From JAIUNP01 sp020161975 (GTDB taxonomy: Bacteria; Pseudomonadota; Alphaproteobacteria; Rhizobiales; Beijerinckiaceae): a stretch of 64,000 nucleotides of DNA. A program made the position numbers and the translations under genes. Location: NCBI GenBank assembly GCA_036745275.1, contig DAIOGK010000020.1, positions 1 to 64,000 on the forward strand. Reading direction: 5' to 3'. This document shows, piece by piece, positions 43,797-51,803 of the stretch. The stretch's first letter is position 1. Each line of letters starts with the position of its first letter. A model generated the notes under the pieces. The model did no database searches and was not told the origin of the DNA. It worked only from the letters and a program-made list of their open reading frames with translations.

Positions 43797-44414
43797 TCAG
43801 TTGTTGCCGCGTGCGGGGTCGATCCCGACCGGGTTGAGGTTCAGCGGGCGAGGCCCGCCACCCGATGCCGGCGGCGGCTGGTTGGTCGGGAAAAAGCTCT
43901 GCGAAGGCGCCGCGCGCGGCGGAGCCGGCGTATTGGCGCGCCGCTCGACGGGCTTCGGCGGCGTGGTCCGCTTGGTTTCCAACGGCATGACCGGCTGGAG
44001 TTCTTCCTTCTCCGGCGCGACCTTGATGATCTCGCTGCCGCCCTTGCACTCGGTCAGCCACAGATCGTAAACCGGGTGCTCCACCGCGCTGAGGCCGGGG
44101 CTTGAGGCAAACATCCAGCCGGTGAACAGGCGCTTGTACTCGTTGTTCAGCGTCACCTCGTCCACTTCGACGAAGATATTCGTCTGCGGGTTCTCATAGG
44201 CCGGCCGGGTGTAGCAGACGCGCGGGGTGAGCTGGAGCGAGCCAAACTGCACCGTCTCGTCAATCGCGACCTCGAAGGAAATGATGCGGCCGGTGATCTT
44301 GTCGAGCCCGGCAAAGACCGCGATAGGGTTTTTGATCTTGTCTGCCAGCGCCGGCGTTGCAGCGCAGGCAATGAGGCCGAGAACAGCCAGGAGTGTGCGA
44401 CCGGTACGGGCCAT
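43797..44414 (-). CDS. DUF2155 domain protein, exported
   Basis: A 205-residue protein with a signal peptide (MARTGRTLLAVLGLIACAATPALA) and a DUF2155 domain (AVFAGLDKITGRIISFEV, YTRPAYENPQTNIFVEVDEV, FTGWMFASSPGLSAVEHPVYDLWLTEC). The C-terminal 60 residues are a Pro-rich, low-complexity tail. The family is found next to aat in many alphaproteobacteria; its periplasmic role is not known. Confidence 0.9.
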   Translation of the reverse strand: MARTGRTLLAVLGLIACAATPALADKIKNPIAVFAGLDKITGRIISFEVAIDETVQFGSLQLTPRVCYTRPAYENPQTNIFVEVDEVTLNNEYKRLFTGWMFASSPGLSAVEHPVYDLWLTECKGGSEIIKVAPEKEELQPVMPLETKRTTPPKPVERRANTPAPPRAAPSQSFFPTNQPPPASGGGPRPLNLNPVGIDPARGNN

Positions 44415-44548
44415 GGATTTCTTCCGTCAAGAAGGACTTCGGCGACTCTGGCGAGCGGTATTTCACCGTTTGCCGCGCCGGTAAACCGGCAAACTGCGGC
44501 AATCCCATGGCTTTGACGGGGATGTGATGCGTTTTTGCCGCGCTTTTG

Positions 44549-44755
44549 TCAGGCCGAGAGGTAATAGGCCATGCTGGCAACGAACGGCAGCATGATCAGC
44601 GCCGGCACATAGAGCATCGTCAGGCGGCGGCGGGCCTGCCAGTCCGCAATGACGGCGGCGTTGTCGCGGTCGCCATCCGCCCAACCGAAAGCCGTGCCGG
44701 CAATGTCTGCCGTGCGCAACAGATGCTGTTCCCGAAAGGTTTTGTTCCGCCGCAT
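44549..44755 (-). CDS. Small membrane protein, hypothetical
   Basis: A 68-residue protein with a hydrophilic front and one C-terminal membrane segment (LTMLYVPALIMLPFVASMAYYLSA). The ATG at 44755 has a GGGGAG ribosome site 10 bases before. No family is recognised. It lies between the DUF2155 gene and the divergent phoX-like gene. Confidence 0.6.
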   Translation of the reverse strand: MRRNKTFREQHLLRTADIAGTAFGWADGDRDNAAVIADWQARRRLTMLYVPALIMLPFVASMAYYLSA

Positions 44756-44933
44756 TGCTCTCACTCCCCGCTACGACGTTTCCCAGTGCCGCAGCCTACG
44801 CGTGCCGACGGAGCGCGCGCCCGCCAAATGCACAGATGACACTCAATCACGTTAACGGTTAACGCCCCCTTCCGGTTTCAGACGCTCCCCCGGTCGCGGC
44901 AGAAAAAATGTGATGCGCAGCACCAGAGTCCCC

Positions 44934-44951
44934 TTGTCATACGTCTGTTGT
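44934..44951 (+). promoter_or_regulatory. Candidate Pho box upstream of phoX
   Basis: TTGTCAT-ACGT-CTGTTGT resembles the PhoB box (CTGTCAT, four bases, CTGTCAT): 6 of 7 and 5 of 7 positions match with the right spacing. It is 54 bases before the start of a PhoX-type phosphatase, exactly where a PhoB site is expected. The match is imperfect, so this is a suggestion. Confidence 0.5.
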
Positions 44952-45004
44952 CTGAAACGATACATTCCAAGCGGGACACCCAACGCTCCCTCAGGAGGAA
45001 TATC

Positions 45005-46978
45005 ATGCAGCCCCCCCCGATCACCGGCGCCGATGACGACGAAGATGTCGCCACCAACCCGAGCCTCAATGCCACCATCGGCGATGTGGTCGCCGAACGC
45101 ATGAACCGGCGTGACCTGATCCGCGGGGGCCTTGCGGGGGCGGTTCTTGCTGCCGCCCTGCCAGAGGGCTTCATGGCTGCAACGCCAGCCGAGGCGAAAG
45201 CGCCCCGCTCATCCTTCAACTTCAAGGAAGTGAAAGCCGGTGTGGACCAGAACCACCATGTGGCGGAAGGCTATGATGCGGATGTGCTGATCCGCTGGGG
45301 CGATCCCGTGATTTCGGGCGCGCCTGCGTTTGAGCCAAAAGCGCAGACAGGCGCGGCGCAGACCCGGCAGTTCGGCTACAACAACGATTTCCTCGGTTAT
45401 TTCCCGATCAACGGCTCCCGTCGCGGACTTTTGGCCGTCAACCATGAGTACACCTCGACGGAGCTGATGTTTCCAGGGGTCAAATCGGTTGCGGATGCCC
45501 GTGGCGCTGACCCTGCGAAGCTCTCGCGGATGGTCGCCGAGGTGGAAATGGCAGCTCACGGCGGCTCGGTCATCGAGATCGAAAAGAGCCAGAACGGCAA
45601 GTGGTCGGTCGTGCCGAACTCGAAATATGCCCGCCGCATCACCGCCGACACACCGATGGACATCACCGGCCCGGCTGCCGGGGACGACCGGATGAAAACA
45701 AGCGCGGACCCGACCGGTCGCCGCGTGCTCGGCATGATCAATAACTGCGCCGGCGGCACCACCCCCTGGGGCACCTGGGTGACGTGCGAGGAAAACATCA
45801 ACAACTATTTTCTGGGGCCCGTGCCGGAAGGCCATCGCGAGGCGGCGAACTGGAAGCGCATCGGCATTCCGGGGCGGCGCTATGTCTGGGGCAACTATAT
45901 CGACCGCTTCAAGGTTCAGAAGGAGCCGAACGAGGCCAACCGCTTCGGCTGGATTGTCGAGATCGACCCGTTCGATCCCAGTTCCACCCCGAAGAAGCGG
46001 ACCGCCCTCGGTCGCTTCAAGCACGAGGGCGCGGCGGGCATCATCAACCCGAAGGGCGGGCAATATGTCCTCTATTCCGGCGATGACCAGATCAACGACT
46101 ACTGCTACCGCTTTGTCACCTCGGCGAAGGTCAATACCAAGGACAGGGGCGCCAACCGCGACATTCTCGACACCGGCGTTCTCTCCGTGGCGAAGTTCAA
46201 TGCGGACGGCACGATGAAATGGCTGCCGCTGGTGTTCGGACAGGGGCCGTTGACTGCCGCCAACGGCTTTACCAGCCAGGCCGATGTTCTGATCGAGACA
46301 CGCCGCGCCGCCGACCTTCTCGGCGCAACGAAACTCGACCGGCCCGAGGATGTCGAGGCGAACCCCGTCACGGGGCGCGTCTATGTGATGCTGACCAAGA
46401 ACGCGACGCGCAAGCCCGATCAGGTCGATGCCGCCAATCCGCGTGCCGACAACAAACATGGCCATGTGCTGGAACTGATCCCACCGGATGGTGACCAGTC
46501 CGCCAGCACCTTCCGCTGGAACATTCTGGTCAAATGCGGCGACCCCTCGGTTGCGGCCATCGGCGCCACTTTCAACCCGGCCACCAGCAAGGACGGCTGG
46601 TTCTCGAACCCCGACAACGTGGCCTTCGATTCGCTGGGCCGCATGTGGATTTCGACCGACGGCAATGCCGACGACTTTAACGGACGTTCGGACGGGCTCT
46701 GGGCCGTGGATACGGAAGGCGCGGCGCGAGGCACCTCGAAGCATTTCCTGCGCTTGCCGGCGGGCGCCGAGTGCTGCGGCCCCTGCTTCACGCCCGATCT
46801 CAGGACGCTGTTCGTGGCTGTGCAGCATCCGGCAGAAGATGGCAAGGAGTGGTTGGCCTGGGGCAAGGATTCCACCTTCGACGACCCTTCCCACCGCTGG
46901 CCGGACTTCAAGTCGGATCTGCCGCCGCGACCGGCCATTCTTGCCATCACCCGCAAGGATCGCGGCAAGATCGGCTGA
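45005..46978 (+). CDS. PhoX-type alkaline phosphatase family protein
   Basis: A 657-residue DUF839/PhoX family protein; the family comprises Ca- and Fe-dependent periplasmic alkaline phosphatases exported by Tat. The ATG at 45005 follows a consensus ribosome site (AGGAGG, 5 bases before). A twin-arginine signal, MNRRDLIRGGLAGAVLAAAL, is seen at residues 31-50. Typical blocks are LLAVNHEYTSTELMF, NCAGGTTPWGTWVTCEEN, GRFKHEGAAGI, LDRPEDVEANP and DNVAFDSLGRMWISTDGN. It stands alone between a small membrane protein gene and parE. A candidate Pho box precedes it. Confidence 0.92.
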   Translation: MQPPPITGADDDEDVATNPSLNATIGDVVAERMNRRDLIRGGLAGAVLAAALPEGFMAATPAEAKAPRSSFNFKEVKAGVDQNHHVAEGYDADVLIRWGDPVISGAPAFEPKAQTGAAQTRQFGYNNDFLGYFPINGSRRGLLAVNHEYTSTELMFPGVKSVADARGADPAKLSRMVAEVEMAAHGGSVIEIEKSQNGKWSVVPNSKYARRITADTPMDITGPAAGDDRMKTSADPTGRRVLGMINNCAGGTTPWGTWVTCEENINNYFLGPVPEGHREAANWKRIGIPGRRYVWGNYIDRFKVQKEPNEANRFGWIVEIDPFDPSSTPKKRTALGRFKHEGAAGIINPKGGQYVLYSGDDQINDYCYRFVTSAKVNTKDRGANRDILDTGVLSVAKFNADGTMKWLPLVFGQGPLTAANGFTSQADVLIETRRAADLLGATKLDRPEDVEANPVTGRVYVMLTKNATRKPDQVDAANPRADNKHGHVLELIPPDGDQSASTFRWNILVKCGDPSVAAIGATFNPATSKDGWFSNPDNVAFDSLGRMWISTDGNADDFNGRSDGLWAVDTEGAARGTSKHFLRLPAGAECCGPCFTPDLRTLFVAVQHPAEDGKEWLAWGKDSTFDDPSHRWPDFKSDLPPRPAILAITRKDRGKIG

Positions 46979-47115
46979 CGGGGCAAATTGGGCCAAAGTT
47001 GTGGATGGCCGGGGCTTTCCCGGCCATTTCTATGCCTTGAGCGTGGCAGGGTGGCATGACGCCCCTGCCCCCGCTGTGGCATAGTTCGCGGAAAAGCGAA
47101 TCAATCCGAGGCTCC

Positions 47116-49296
47116 ATGACGTCGAAATCTACTCAAGCGCGCGACCTATTCGGAGAACTGGAACAAGCTGCCCAATCGCTTGTGAAGGACGAGAAGGCGC
47201 GCGCCGAGGCGGCGCTGGCCAAGGCTGGCCGCGCTGTGGCCGATGCCGCGCAGAAGGTGGAAAGCGCGACCCTGGCGGCGGCGTCCGGCAGCGGAAAGCC
47301 GCCCACGTCCGGTAGCGCCGGCGCGATGCCCCCTCCGCCTCCTCCGCCTCCCGGCGGTGGCAATGGCGGCTCCTATTCCGCTTCCGACATCGAAGTGCTT
47401 GAAGGGCTGGAGCCGGTGCGGCGACGGCCGGGCATGTATATCGGCGGCACTGATGAAAAGGCCCTGCATCACCTCTTCGCCGAAGTGATCGACAACTCGA
47501 TGGACGAGGCCGTGGCGGGCCATGCCACCTTCATCGACGTTGCGCTTGCGGCCGACGGCTCGCTGACCGTGACCGACAACGGGCGCGGCATTCCTGTGGA
47601 TCCGCACCCCAAGTTCAAGGACAAGTCGGCGCTCGAAGTCATCATGTGTACGCTGCATGCGGGCGGCAAGTTCGATTCCAAGGTCTACGAGACCTCGGGC
47701 GGTCTGCATGGCGTCGGCATCTCGGTGGTCAATGCCCTCTCCGAACTCGTCGAGATCGAGGTGGCCAAGGACCAGCAGCTTTACCGCATGACCTTCTCGC
47801 GCGGTGTTCCGCAGACAAAACTTGAGCATCTCGGCCCCATTCGCAACCGGCGCGGTACGCGGGTGCGGTTCATTCCCGATCCGCAGATTTTCGGCGCGGA
47901 TGCCAAATTCGACCCCCGGCGCGTCTTCAAGATGGCGCGCTCGAAGGCCTATCTCTTCGGTGGGGTCGAGGTGCGCTGGTCCTGCGCGCCGGCGCTGATC
48001 AAGGACGGCAGCGTACCGGAAGCGGCGACGTTCCGCTTTCCCGCCGGCCTCAAGGATTATCTCGTCCGTGAAATCGAGGGCAAGGACCTTGCCGTCGATG
48101 GCGTTTTCGCCGGCAAGCTGGAAAAATCCGGCCATGGCGCCTGCGAGTGGGCCGTCACCTGGTTCACCTACGACGACGGTTTCGTCTCCTCCTACTGCAA
48201 CACGATCCCCACGCCCGAGGGCGGCACACACGAGGCCGGCCTGCGCGTTGCGCTGATGCGCGGCCTGAAAGACCACGCAGAGCGGATCGGCCAGTCCAAA
48301 CGCGCCTCCGTTTTGACCACCGACGACATTATGGTGAGTTGCGGGGCGATGCTCTCGGTTTTCATCCGCGAACCGGAGTTCGTAGGCCAGACCAAGGACA
48401 AGCTGGCAACGCTCGAAGCGTCTCGCATCGTCGAGAATGCCGTGCGCGACGCCTTCGACCACTGGCTGGCCGGCGCACCCGCCGCCGCGCTGAAACTGCT
48501 CGACTTCGTCGTCGAACGCGCGGAGGACCGCCTGCGCCGCCGCGCCGAAAAGGATGTGCAGCGCAAGACCGCCGTGCGCAAGCTGCGTCTGCCGGGCAAG
48601 CTTGCCGACTGCACTTCCACCGCCGCCGATGGTTCCGAGCTCTTCATCGTCGAGGGCGATTCGGCGGGCGGCTCCGCCAAGCAGGCGCGCGACCGGGCGA
48701 CGCAGGCCGTGCTGCCCCTGCGCGGCAAGATCCTCAACGTCGCCAATGCCGGCAAGGACAAGCTGAATGCCAATCAGCAACTGGCTGACCTGATGCTGGC
48801 GCTGGGCTGCGGCTCCGGCTCACACTACAAGGAAGGCGATCTGCGTTACGACAAGATCGTCATCATGACGGATGCGGATGTGGACGGGGCGCATATCGCA
48901 TCGCTGCTCATCACCTTCTTCTTCCGGCAGATGCCGCGGCTGATCGAGGATGGGCACCTCTTCCTCGCCGTGCCACCGCTCTATCGCCTCAGTCATGGCG
49001 GAAAATCGGTCTATGCCCGCGACGATGCGGACAAGGAGCGGCACCTCGCCACCACGTTCAAGGGCAAGAAGCCGGAAATCGGCCGCTTCAAAGGCCTCGG
49101 CGAGATGATGCCGGCGCAATTGAAGGAAACCACCATGGACCCGAAAAAGCGCACACTGCTGCGCGTCCAGGTGGCGCCTGAGGCAAAGCCCGGCACTGCC
49201 GACGCCGTGGAACGGCTGATGGGCAACCGCCCCGAACAGCGCTTCGTGTTCATTCAGGAACGGGCAGCTTTTGCGGGAGATCTGGTGGATATTTGA
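47116..49296 (+). CDS. parE: DNA topoisomerase IV subunit B
   Basis: A 726-residue GHKL ATPase/TOPRIM subunit of topoisomerase IV, which decatenates daughter chromosomes with ParC. It has an alanine-rich, charged N-terminal extension followed by a run of prolines (about residues 70-85), then EVLEGLEPVRRRPGMYIGG, DNSMDEAV, DNGRGIPVDPH, GGLHGVGISVVNALS, the TOPRIM block VEGDSAGGSAKQARDR with PLRGKILNV, and MTDADVDGAHIASLL. The ATG at 47116 is chosen over one at 47056. A near-perfect inverted repeat follows the stop. The proline-rich extension is common in alphaproteobacterial ParE. Confidence 0.96.
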   Translation: MTSKSTQARDLFGELEQAAQSLVKDEKARAEAALAKAGRAVADAAQKVESATLAAASGSGKPPTSGSAGAMPPPPPPPPGGGNGGSYSASDIEVLEGLEPVRRRPGMYIGGTDEKALHHLFAEVIDNSMDEAVAGHATFIDVALAADGSLTVTDNGRGIPVDPHPKFKDKSALEVIMCTLHAGGKFDSKVYETSGGLHGVGISVVNALSELVEIEVAKDQQLYRMTFSRGVPQTKLEHLGPIRNRRGTRVRFIPDPQIFGADAKFDPRRVFKMARSKAYLFGGVEVRWSCAPALIKDGSVPEAATFRFPAGLKDYLVREIEGKDLAVDGVFAGKLEKSGHGACEWAVTWFTYDDGFVSSYCNTIPTPEGGTHEAGLRVALMRGLKDHAERIGQSKRASVLTTDDIMVSCGAMLSVFIREPEFVGQTKDKLATLEASRIVENAVRDAFDHWLAGAPAAALKLLDFVVERAEDRLRRRAEKDVQRKTAVRKLRLPGKLADCTSTAADGSELFIVEGDSAGGSAKQARDRATQAVLPLRGKILNVANAGKDKLNANQQLADLMLALGCGSGSHYKEGDLRYDKIVIMTDADVDGAHIASLLITFFFRQMPRLIEDGHLFLAVPPLYRLSHGGKSVYARDDADKERHLATTFKGKKPEIGRFKGLGEMMPAQLKETTMDPKKRTLLRVQVAPEAKPGTADAVERLMGNRPEQRFVFIQERAAFAGDLVDI

Positions 49297-49303
49297 TGGT
49301 ATG

Positions 49304-49329
49304 ATAGGGGCGGCTTAAGCCGCCCCTAT
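49304..49329. terminator. Bidirectional terminator hairpin between parE and the orphan gene
   Basis: ATAGGGGCGGC (49304-49314), loop TTAA, GCCGCCCCTAT (49319-49329): an 11-bp perfect stem between convergent genes. It starts eight bases after the parE stop and ends three bases before the stop of the minus-strand gene at 49333. The flanking T-run is short. Confidence 0.8.
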
Positions 49330-49332
49330 TTA

Positions 49333-49782
49333 TTAGATCTTAAATGCGTCCTTCAGAGCCCTAAGAGCTGAACCGTCAATATACACTTTCGCTTCGGACC
49401 AGTCATTTTCAGGCCATTCCTCGTCGTCCCAAAATAACAGGATGTCCGACTTGACACCGGTGATATTCCGGAGGGAACGCGTAATTCCCTTACCGTACCG
49501 ACTGGAAAAACCGCTCCAATCGTATTCGTCGAGCCCATAGATTTCTTGCATTTCTGCCCAAGATGCCTCGCCATCATTTTCAGCGATGCGCTTGAGCAAT
49601 AACACGCTTTTCGCATCAAGCCGCCCCAAAAGTTCCTCGACCTGTCTGACAGAAATGTCTGCGCTGCGTTGCGGACCAGTTGATGGCTTGCGAGCTACTG
49701 CCGACAAAAGCGCCGCAAATTTTACGAGGTCCACGTTGATGTTGGCGACCATTTCGCCTTCTGCTATAATTCTGATGTTCAT
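49333..49782 (-). CDS. Orphan hypothetical protein, low GC
   Basis: A 149-residue protein with no family I recognise. The middle (DAKSVLLLKRIAENDGEASWAEMQEIYGLDE, SSRYGKGITRSLRNITG) looks like a small winged-helix, and the end is acidic with many tryptophans. Base composition and codon use are much lower in GC than the neighbours, a sign of transfer. It has its own near-consensus promoter and a leader with a strong hairpin, plus a good ribosome site (GAAAGGATCACC before ATG). It sits between parE and a decayed toxin-antitoxin pair. Confidence 0.75.
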   Translation of the reverse strand: MNIRIIAEGEMVANINVDLVKFAALLSAVARKPSTGPQRSADISVRQVEELLGRLDAKSVLLLKRIAENDGEASWAEMQEIYGLDEYDWSGFSSRYGKGITRSLRNITGVKSDILLFWDDEEWPENDWSEAKVYIDGSALRALKDAFKI

Positions 49783-49809
49783 TGGTGATCCTTTCGATCA
49801 GCGATGGAA

Positions 49810-49852
49810 ACTGGGTGGCAGCATCGGTTTGCAATCTTACCTGCCACCCAGT
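49810..49852 (-). promoter_or_regulatory. Leader hairpin of the orphan gene
   Basis: ACTGGGTGGCAG (49810-49821) and its exact reverse complement CTGCCACCCAGT (49841-49852), 19-base loop. It lies in the transcribed leader, 28 bases before the start codon. It could be an operator or an RNA control structure. Confidence 0.75.
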
Positions 49853-49879
49853 CACTTGGCTCAAACCCAATGTGACTGA

Positions 49880-49908
49880 CTTATATACAGCTTTGAGTCT
49901 CCTGTCAA
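49880..49908 (-). promoter_or_regulatory. Sigma-70 type promoter of the orphan gene
   Basis: On the minus strand TTGACA (49903-49908) and TATAAG (49880-49885) are separated by 17 bases. The predicted transcript start is near 49873, giving a leader of about 90 bases that includes the hairpin. Confidence 0.7.
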
Positions 49909-49922
49909 TCTAATAATAGGGG

Positions 49923-50040
49923 TTGAAGGAAACGCTGCATCTGCTCGCCTCCCGCGCGAATGCCGAGCACATTTTCCAGTTGTTAGCCGAACTGGATGCC
50001 GGCAAAGGTGAGATCTGCGACCTGGTCCAACCGTGGGGAT
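49923..50040 (+). pseudogene. YefM-type antitoxin remnant
   Basis: The frame from 49923 encodes KETLHLLASRANAEHIFQLLAELDAGKGEICDLVQP, which matches the C-terminal half of YefM/Phd antitoxins (ETLHLLSSPxNAxxL). The N-terminal DNA-binding half is missing. The next gene in the pair, the YoeB toxin, overlaps as the remnant that follows. Confidence 0.75.
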
Positions 50041-50301
50041 CACCTTTTCCGAACGCGCCTGGGCTGACTGTCTTCATTGGCAGAATGTGGATCGAGATAT
50101 TCTGAAGCGCGTCAACGACCTGATCTGCGATACGTCCCGCTCTTCCTTCAGGGGCATCAGCAAGCCGGAACCGCTGTTGGTCCGCTGAAGGGTGTCTGGT
50201 CACGCAGGATTACGCGGGAACACCGCCTTCTCGATCGTGTCTCCGGCGCCGGCGAAGGGTGGGCGCTCGAGATCATCGCCTGCCGCTTTCGTTACGACTG
50301 A
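50033..50301 (+). pseudogene. YoeB-type toxin remnant, frameshifted
   Basis: From a GTG at 50033 the frame gives ITFSERAWADCLHWQNVDRDILKRVNDLICDTSRSSFRGISKPEPL, the front of a YoeB ribosome-dependent RNase toxin, then stops at 50186-50188. The rest continues in another frame as PLKGVWSRRITREHRLLDRVSGAGEGWALEIIACRFRYD to the stop at 50299-50301. One frame change near 50180 is enough to explain it. Key residues of the second half (RITREHRL, CRFRYD) are kept, so the break looks recent. Confidence 0.85.
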
Positions 50302-50378
50302 GACCGCTGCACCCCTTGCAGAATCGGCGCATTGCCCCCACTTTGCGGGCGGTTTTTAACGCATCTGGCAAAGCTCCC

Positions 50379-50951
50379 ATGGCCAATCCGCATCCTGTAC
50401 CGTCCGACGCTGTCAAGGCCGCCAACGCACCCCTGCGCCCCCTGCCCCGGCTGATCTTCGGCTCGCGCTGGCTCCAGATGCCGCTCTATCTCGGGCTCAT
50501 CGTGGCGCAGGCGGTCTATGTGTTCCTGTTCATCAAGGAACTTGTTCATCTCGTCCAGCACGCGGTCGATTTCACCGAGCAGCAGATCATGCTGATCGTG
50601 CTGGGGTTGATCGACGTGGTGATGATCTCGAACCTTCTGGTGATGGTGATCGTGGGCGGATACGAAACCTTCGTTTCGCGGCTTGACCTCAACGGCCATC
50701 CGGACCAGCCTGAATGGCTCGATCACGTCAATGCCTCGGTGCTCAAGATCAAGCTGGCGCTGGCCATTGTCGGCATTTCGTCGATCCACCTTCTCCGCAC
50801 CTTCATTGAGGCGGGAAACCTCGGCAGGACGGGCGCGAATTACACCACCGAAGGCATCATGTGGCAGACAATCATCCATGTGATCTTCATCTTTTCGGCA
50901 CTGGGCATTGCAGCAGTGGACAAGCTCACGCAATCAGCCCACGAACATTGA
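50379..50951 (+). CDS. UPF0114/YqhA family membrane protein
   Basis: A 190-residue inner-membrane protein with four hydrophobic segments (LPLYLGLIVAQAVYVFLFI region, IMLIVLGLIDVVMISNLLVMVIVGGYETFV, LKIKLALAIVGISSIHLL, IIHVIFIFSALGIAAVDKL). The GGYETFVSRLD segment is the UPF0114 hallmark. The start at 50379 (MANPHPVPSDAVKAANAP) is chosen as the upstream frame overlaps the YoeB remnant. Function unknown in the family. Confidence 0.9.
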   Translation: MANPHPVPSDAVKAANAPLRPLPRLIFGSRWLQMPLYLGLIVAQAVYVFLFIKELVHLVQHAVDFTEQQIMLIVLGLIDVVMISNLLVMVIVGGYETFVSRLDLNGHPDQPEWLDHVNASVLKIKLALAIVGISSIHLLRTFIEAGNLGRTGANYTTEGIMWQTIIHVIFIFSALGIAAVDKLTQSAHEH

Positions 50952-50964
50952 ACAAGGCAGTCCC

Positions 50965-51729
50965 ATGACCGGCCCCTCCCCGCGCCTCATCGCCTTTGTC
51001 GACCCGATGTGCTCGTGGTGTTATGGGTTTTCGCCGGTGCTCAGGGCCATCACCAAGACCTATGGCGCCACGCTGCCCATCGCTCTGATCATGGGCGGGC
51101 TGAGGCCGGGCACGACGCGCGCCATGACCGATGACGACAAGGTGAAAATCCGCGGACATTGGGAGCATGTGGCCGCCGCGAGCGGCCAGCCGTTCGACTA
51201 CGGCTTTTTCCAGCGCGATGGATTCGTCTACGACACGGACCCAGCCGCGCGCGCGGTCGTGTTGATGCGCGGTGCCATCGAAAACCTGATCTCCGCCAAA
51301 GCGGAAGATCCGGTGGATGTGGCGCATGGCGCGGGGTTTCCGCGTCCGCATCTGGCGCTCGACTTTCTCGAAGCGATCCAGCGCGCCTTCTATGCCGAAA
51401 ACCGTGACGTGACGCAGATCGGTGTGCTGGCAGAGATCGCCTCGCATTTTGGCGTCAACGAGCCGGCGTTCATGAAAGCGATGGCATCGGAAGCCGCGCG
51501 CAACGAAACCTGGACGGATTACGGCATTTCCCAGCGCACGGGCGCCACCGGTTTTCCGACCCTGATCGCCGGTTATGGTGACGAGCGCCCGTGGGTTCTG
51601 GTGACAAAAGGCTATCAGCCTGCGGAAGCAGTGCTGGCCAATCTCGCCGGGTGGCTGGGCGAACCCATCCCGGATCGTCAACCGCAGGCCGGGGCGGAGG
51701 GCGCCGCCTGCCCCGTCGACCGGGGCTGA
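50965..51729 (+). CDS. DsbA family (FrnE-like) thiol oxidoreductase
   Basis: A 254-residue thioredoxin-fold protein with a CxxC active site in VDPMCSWCYGFSP near residue 15, no signal peptide, so cytoplasmic. The GATGFPTLIAGYGDERPW cis-Pro loop is clear. Such FrnE-like proteins act in oxidative-stress defence. It follows the UPF0114 gene by 13 bases. Start at 50965 chosen over 50908. Confidence 0.88.
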   Translation: MTGPSPRLIAFVDPMCSWCYGFSPVLRAITKTYGATLPIALIMGGLRPGTTRAMTDDDKVKIRGHWEHVAAASGQPFDYGFFQRDGFVYDTDPAARAVVLMRGAIENLISAKAEDPVDVAHGAGFPRPHLALDFLEAIQRAFYAENRDVTQIGVLAEIASHFGVNEPAFMKAMASEAARNETWTDYGISQRTGATGFPTLIAGYGDERPWVLVTKGYQPAEAVLANLAGWLGEPIPDRQPQAGAEGAACPVDRG

Positions 51730-51803
51730 CGCCTCTTGTCATTCGTTCATTTTTTGTTAACTTTTTATTTTTCGAGGCGTTATTCCAGTTGAGGATCGGC
51801 GGT

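Noticed and set aside
45209..46996. 595-codon open frame on the minus strand
   Set aside because: Antisense to the PhoX-type gene, which has a ribosome site, Tat signal and family motifs.
47146..48780. 544-codon open frame on the minus strand
   Set aside because: Antisense to parE; long only because GC-rich codons leave few stops on the other strand.
50033..50188. Short intact YoeB variant
   Set aside because: The frame ends after 51 codons without the catalytic C-terminal half, which follows in another frame.
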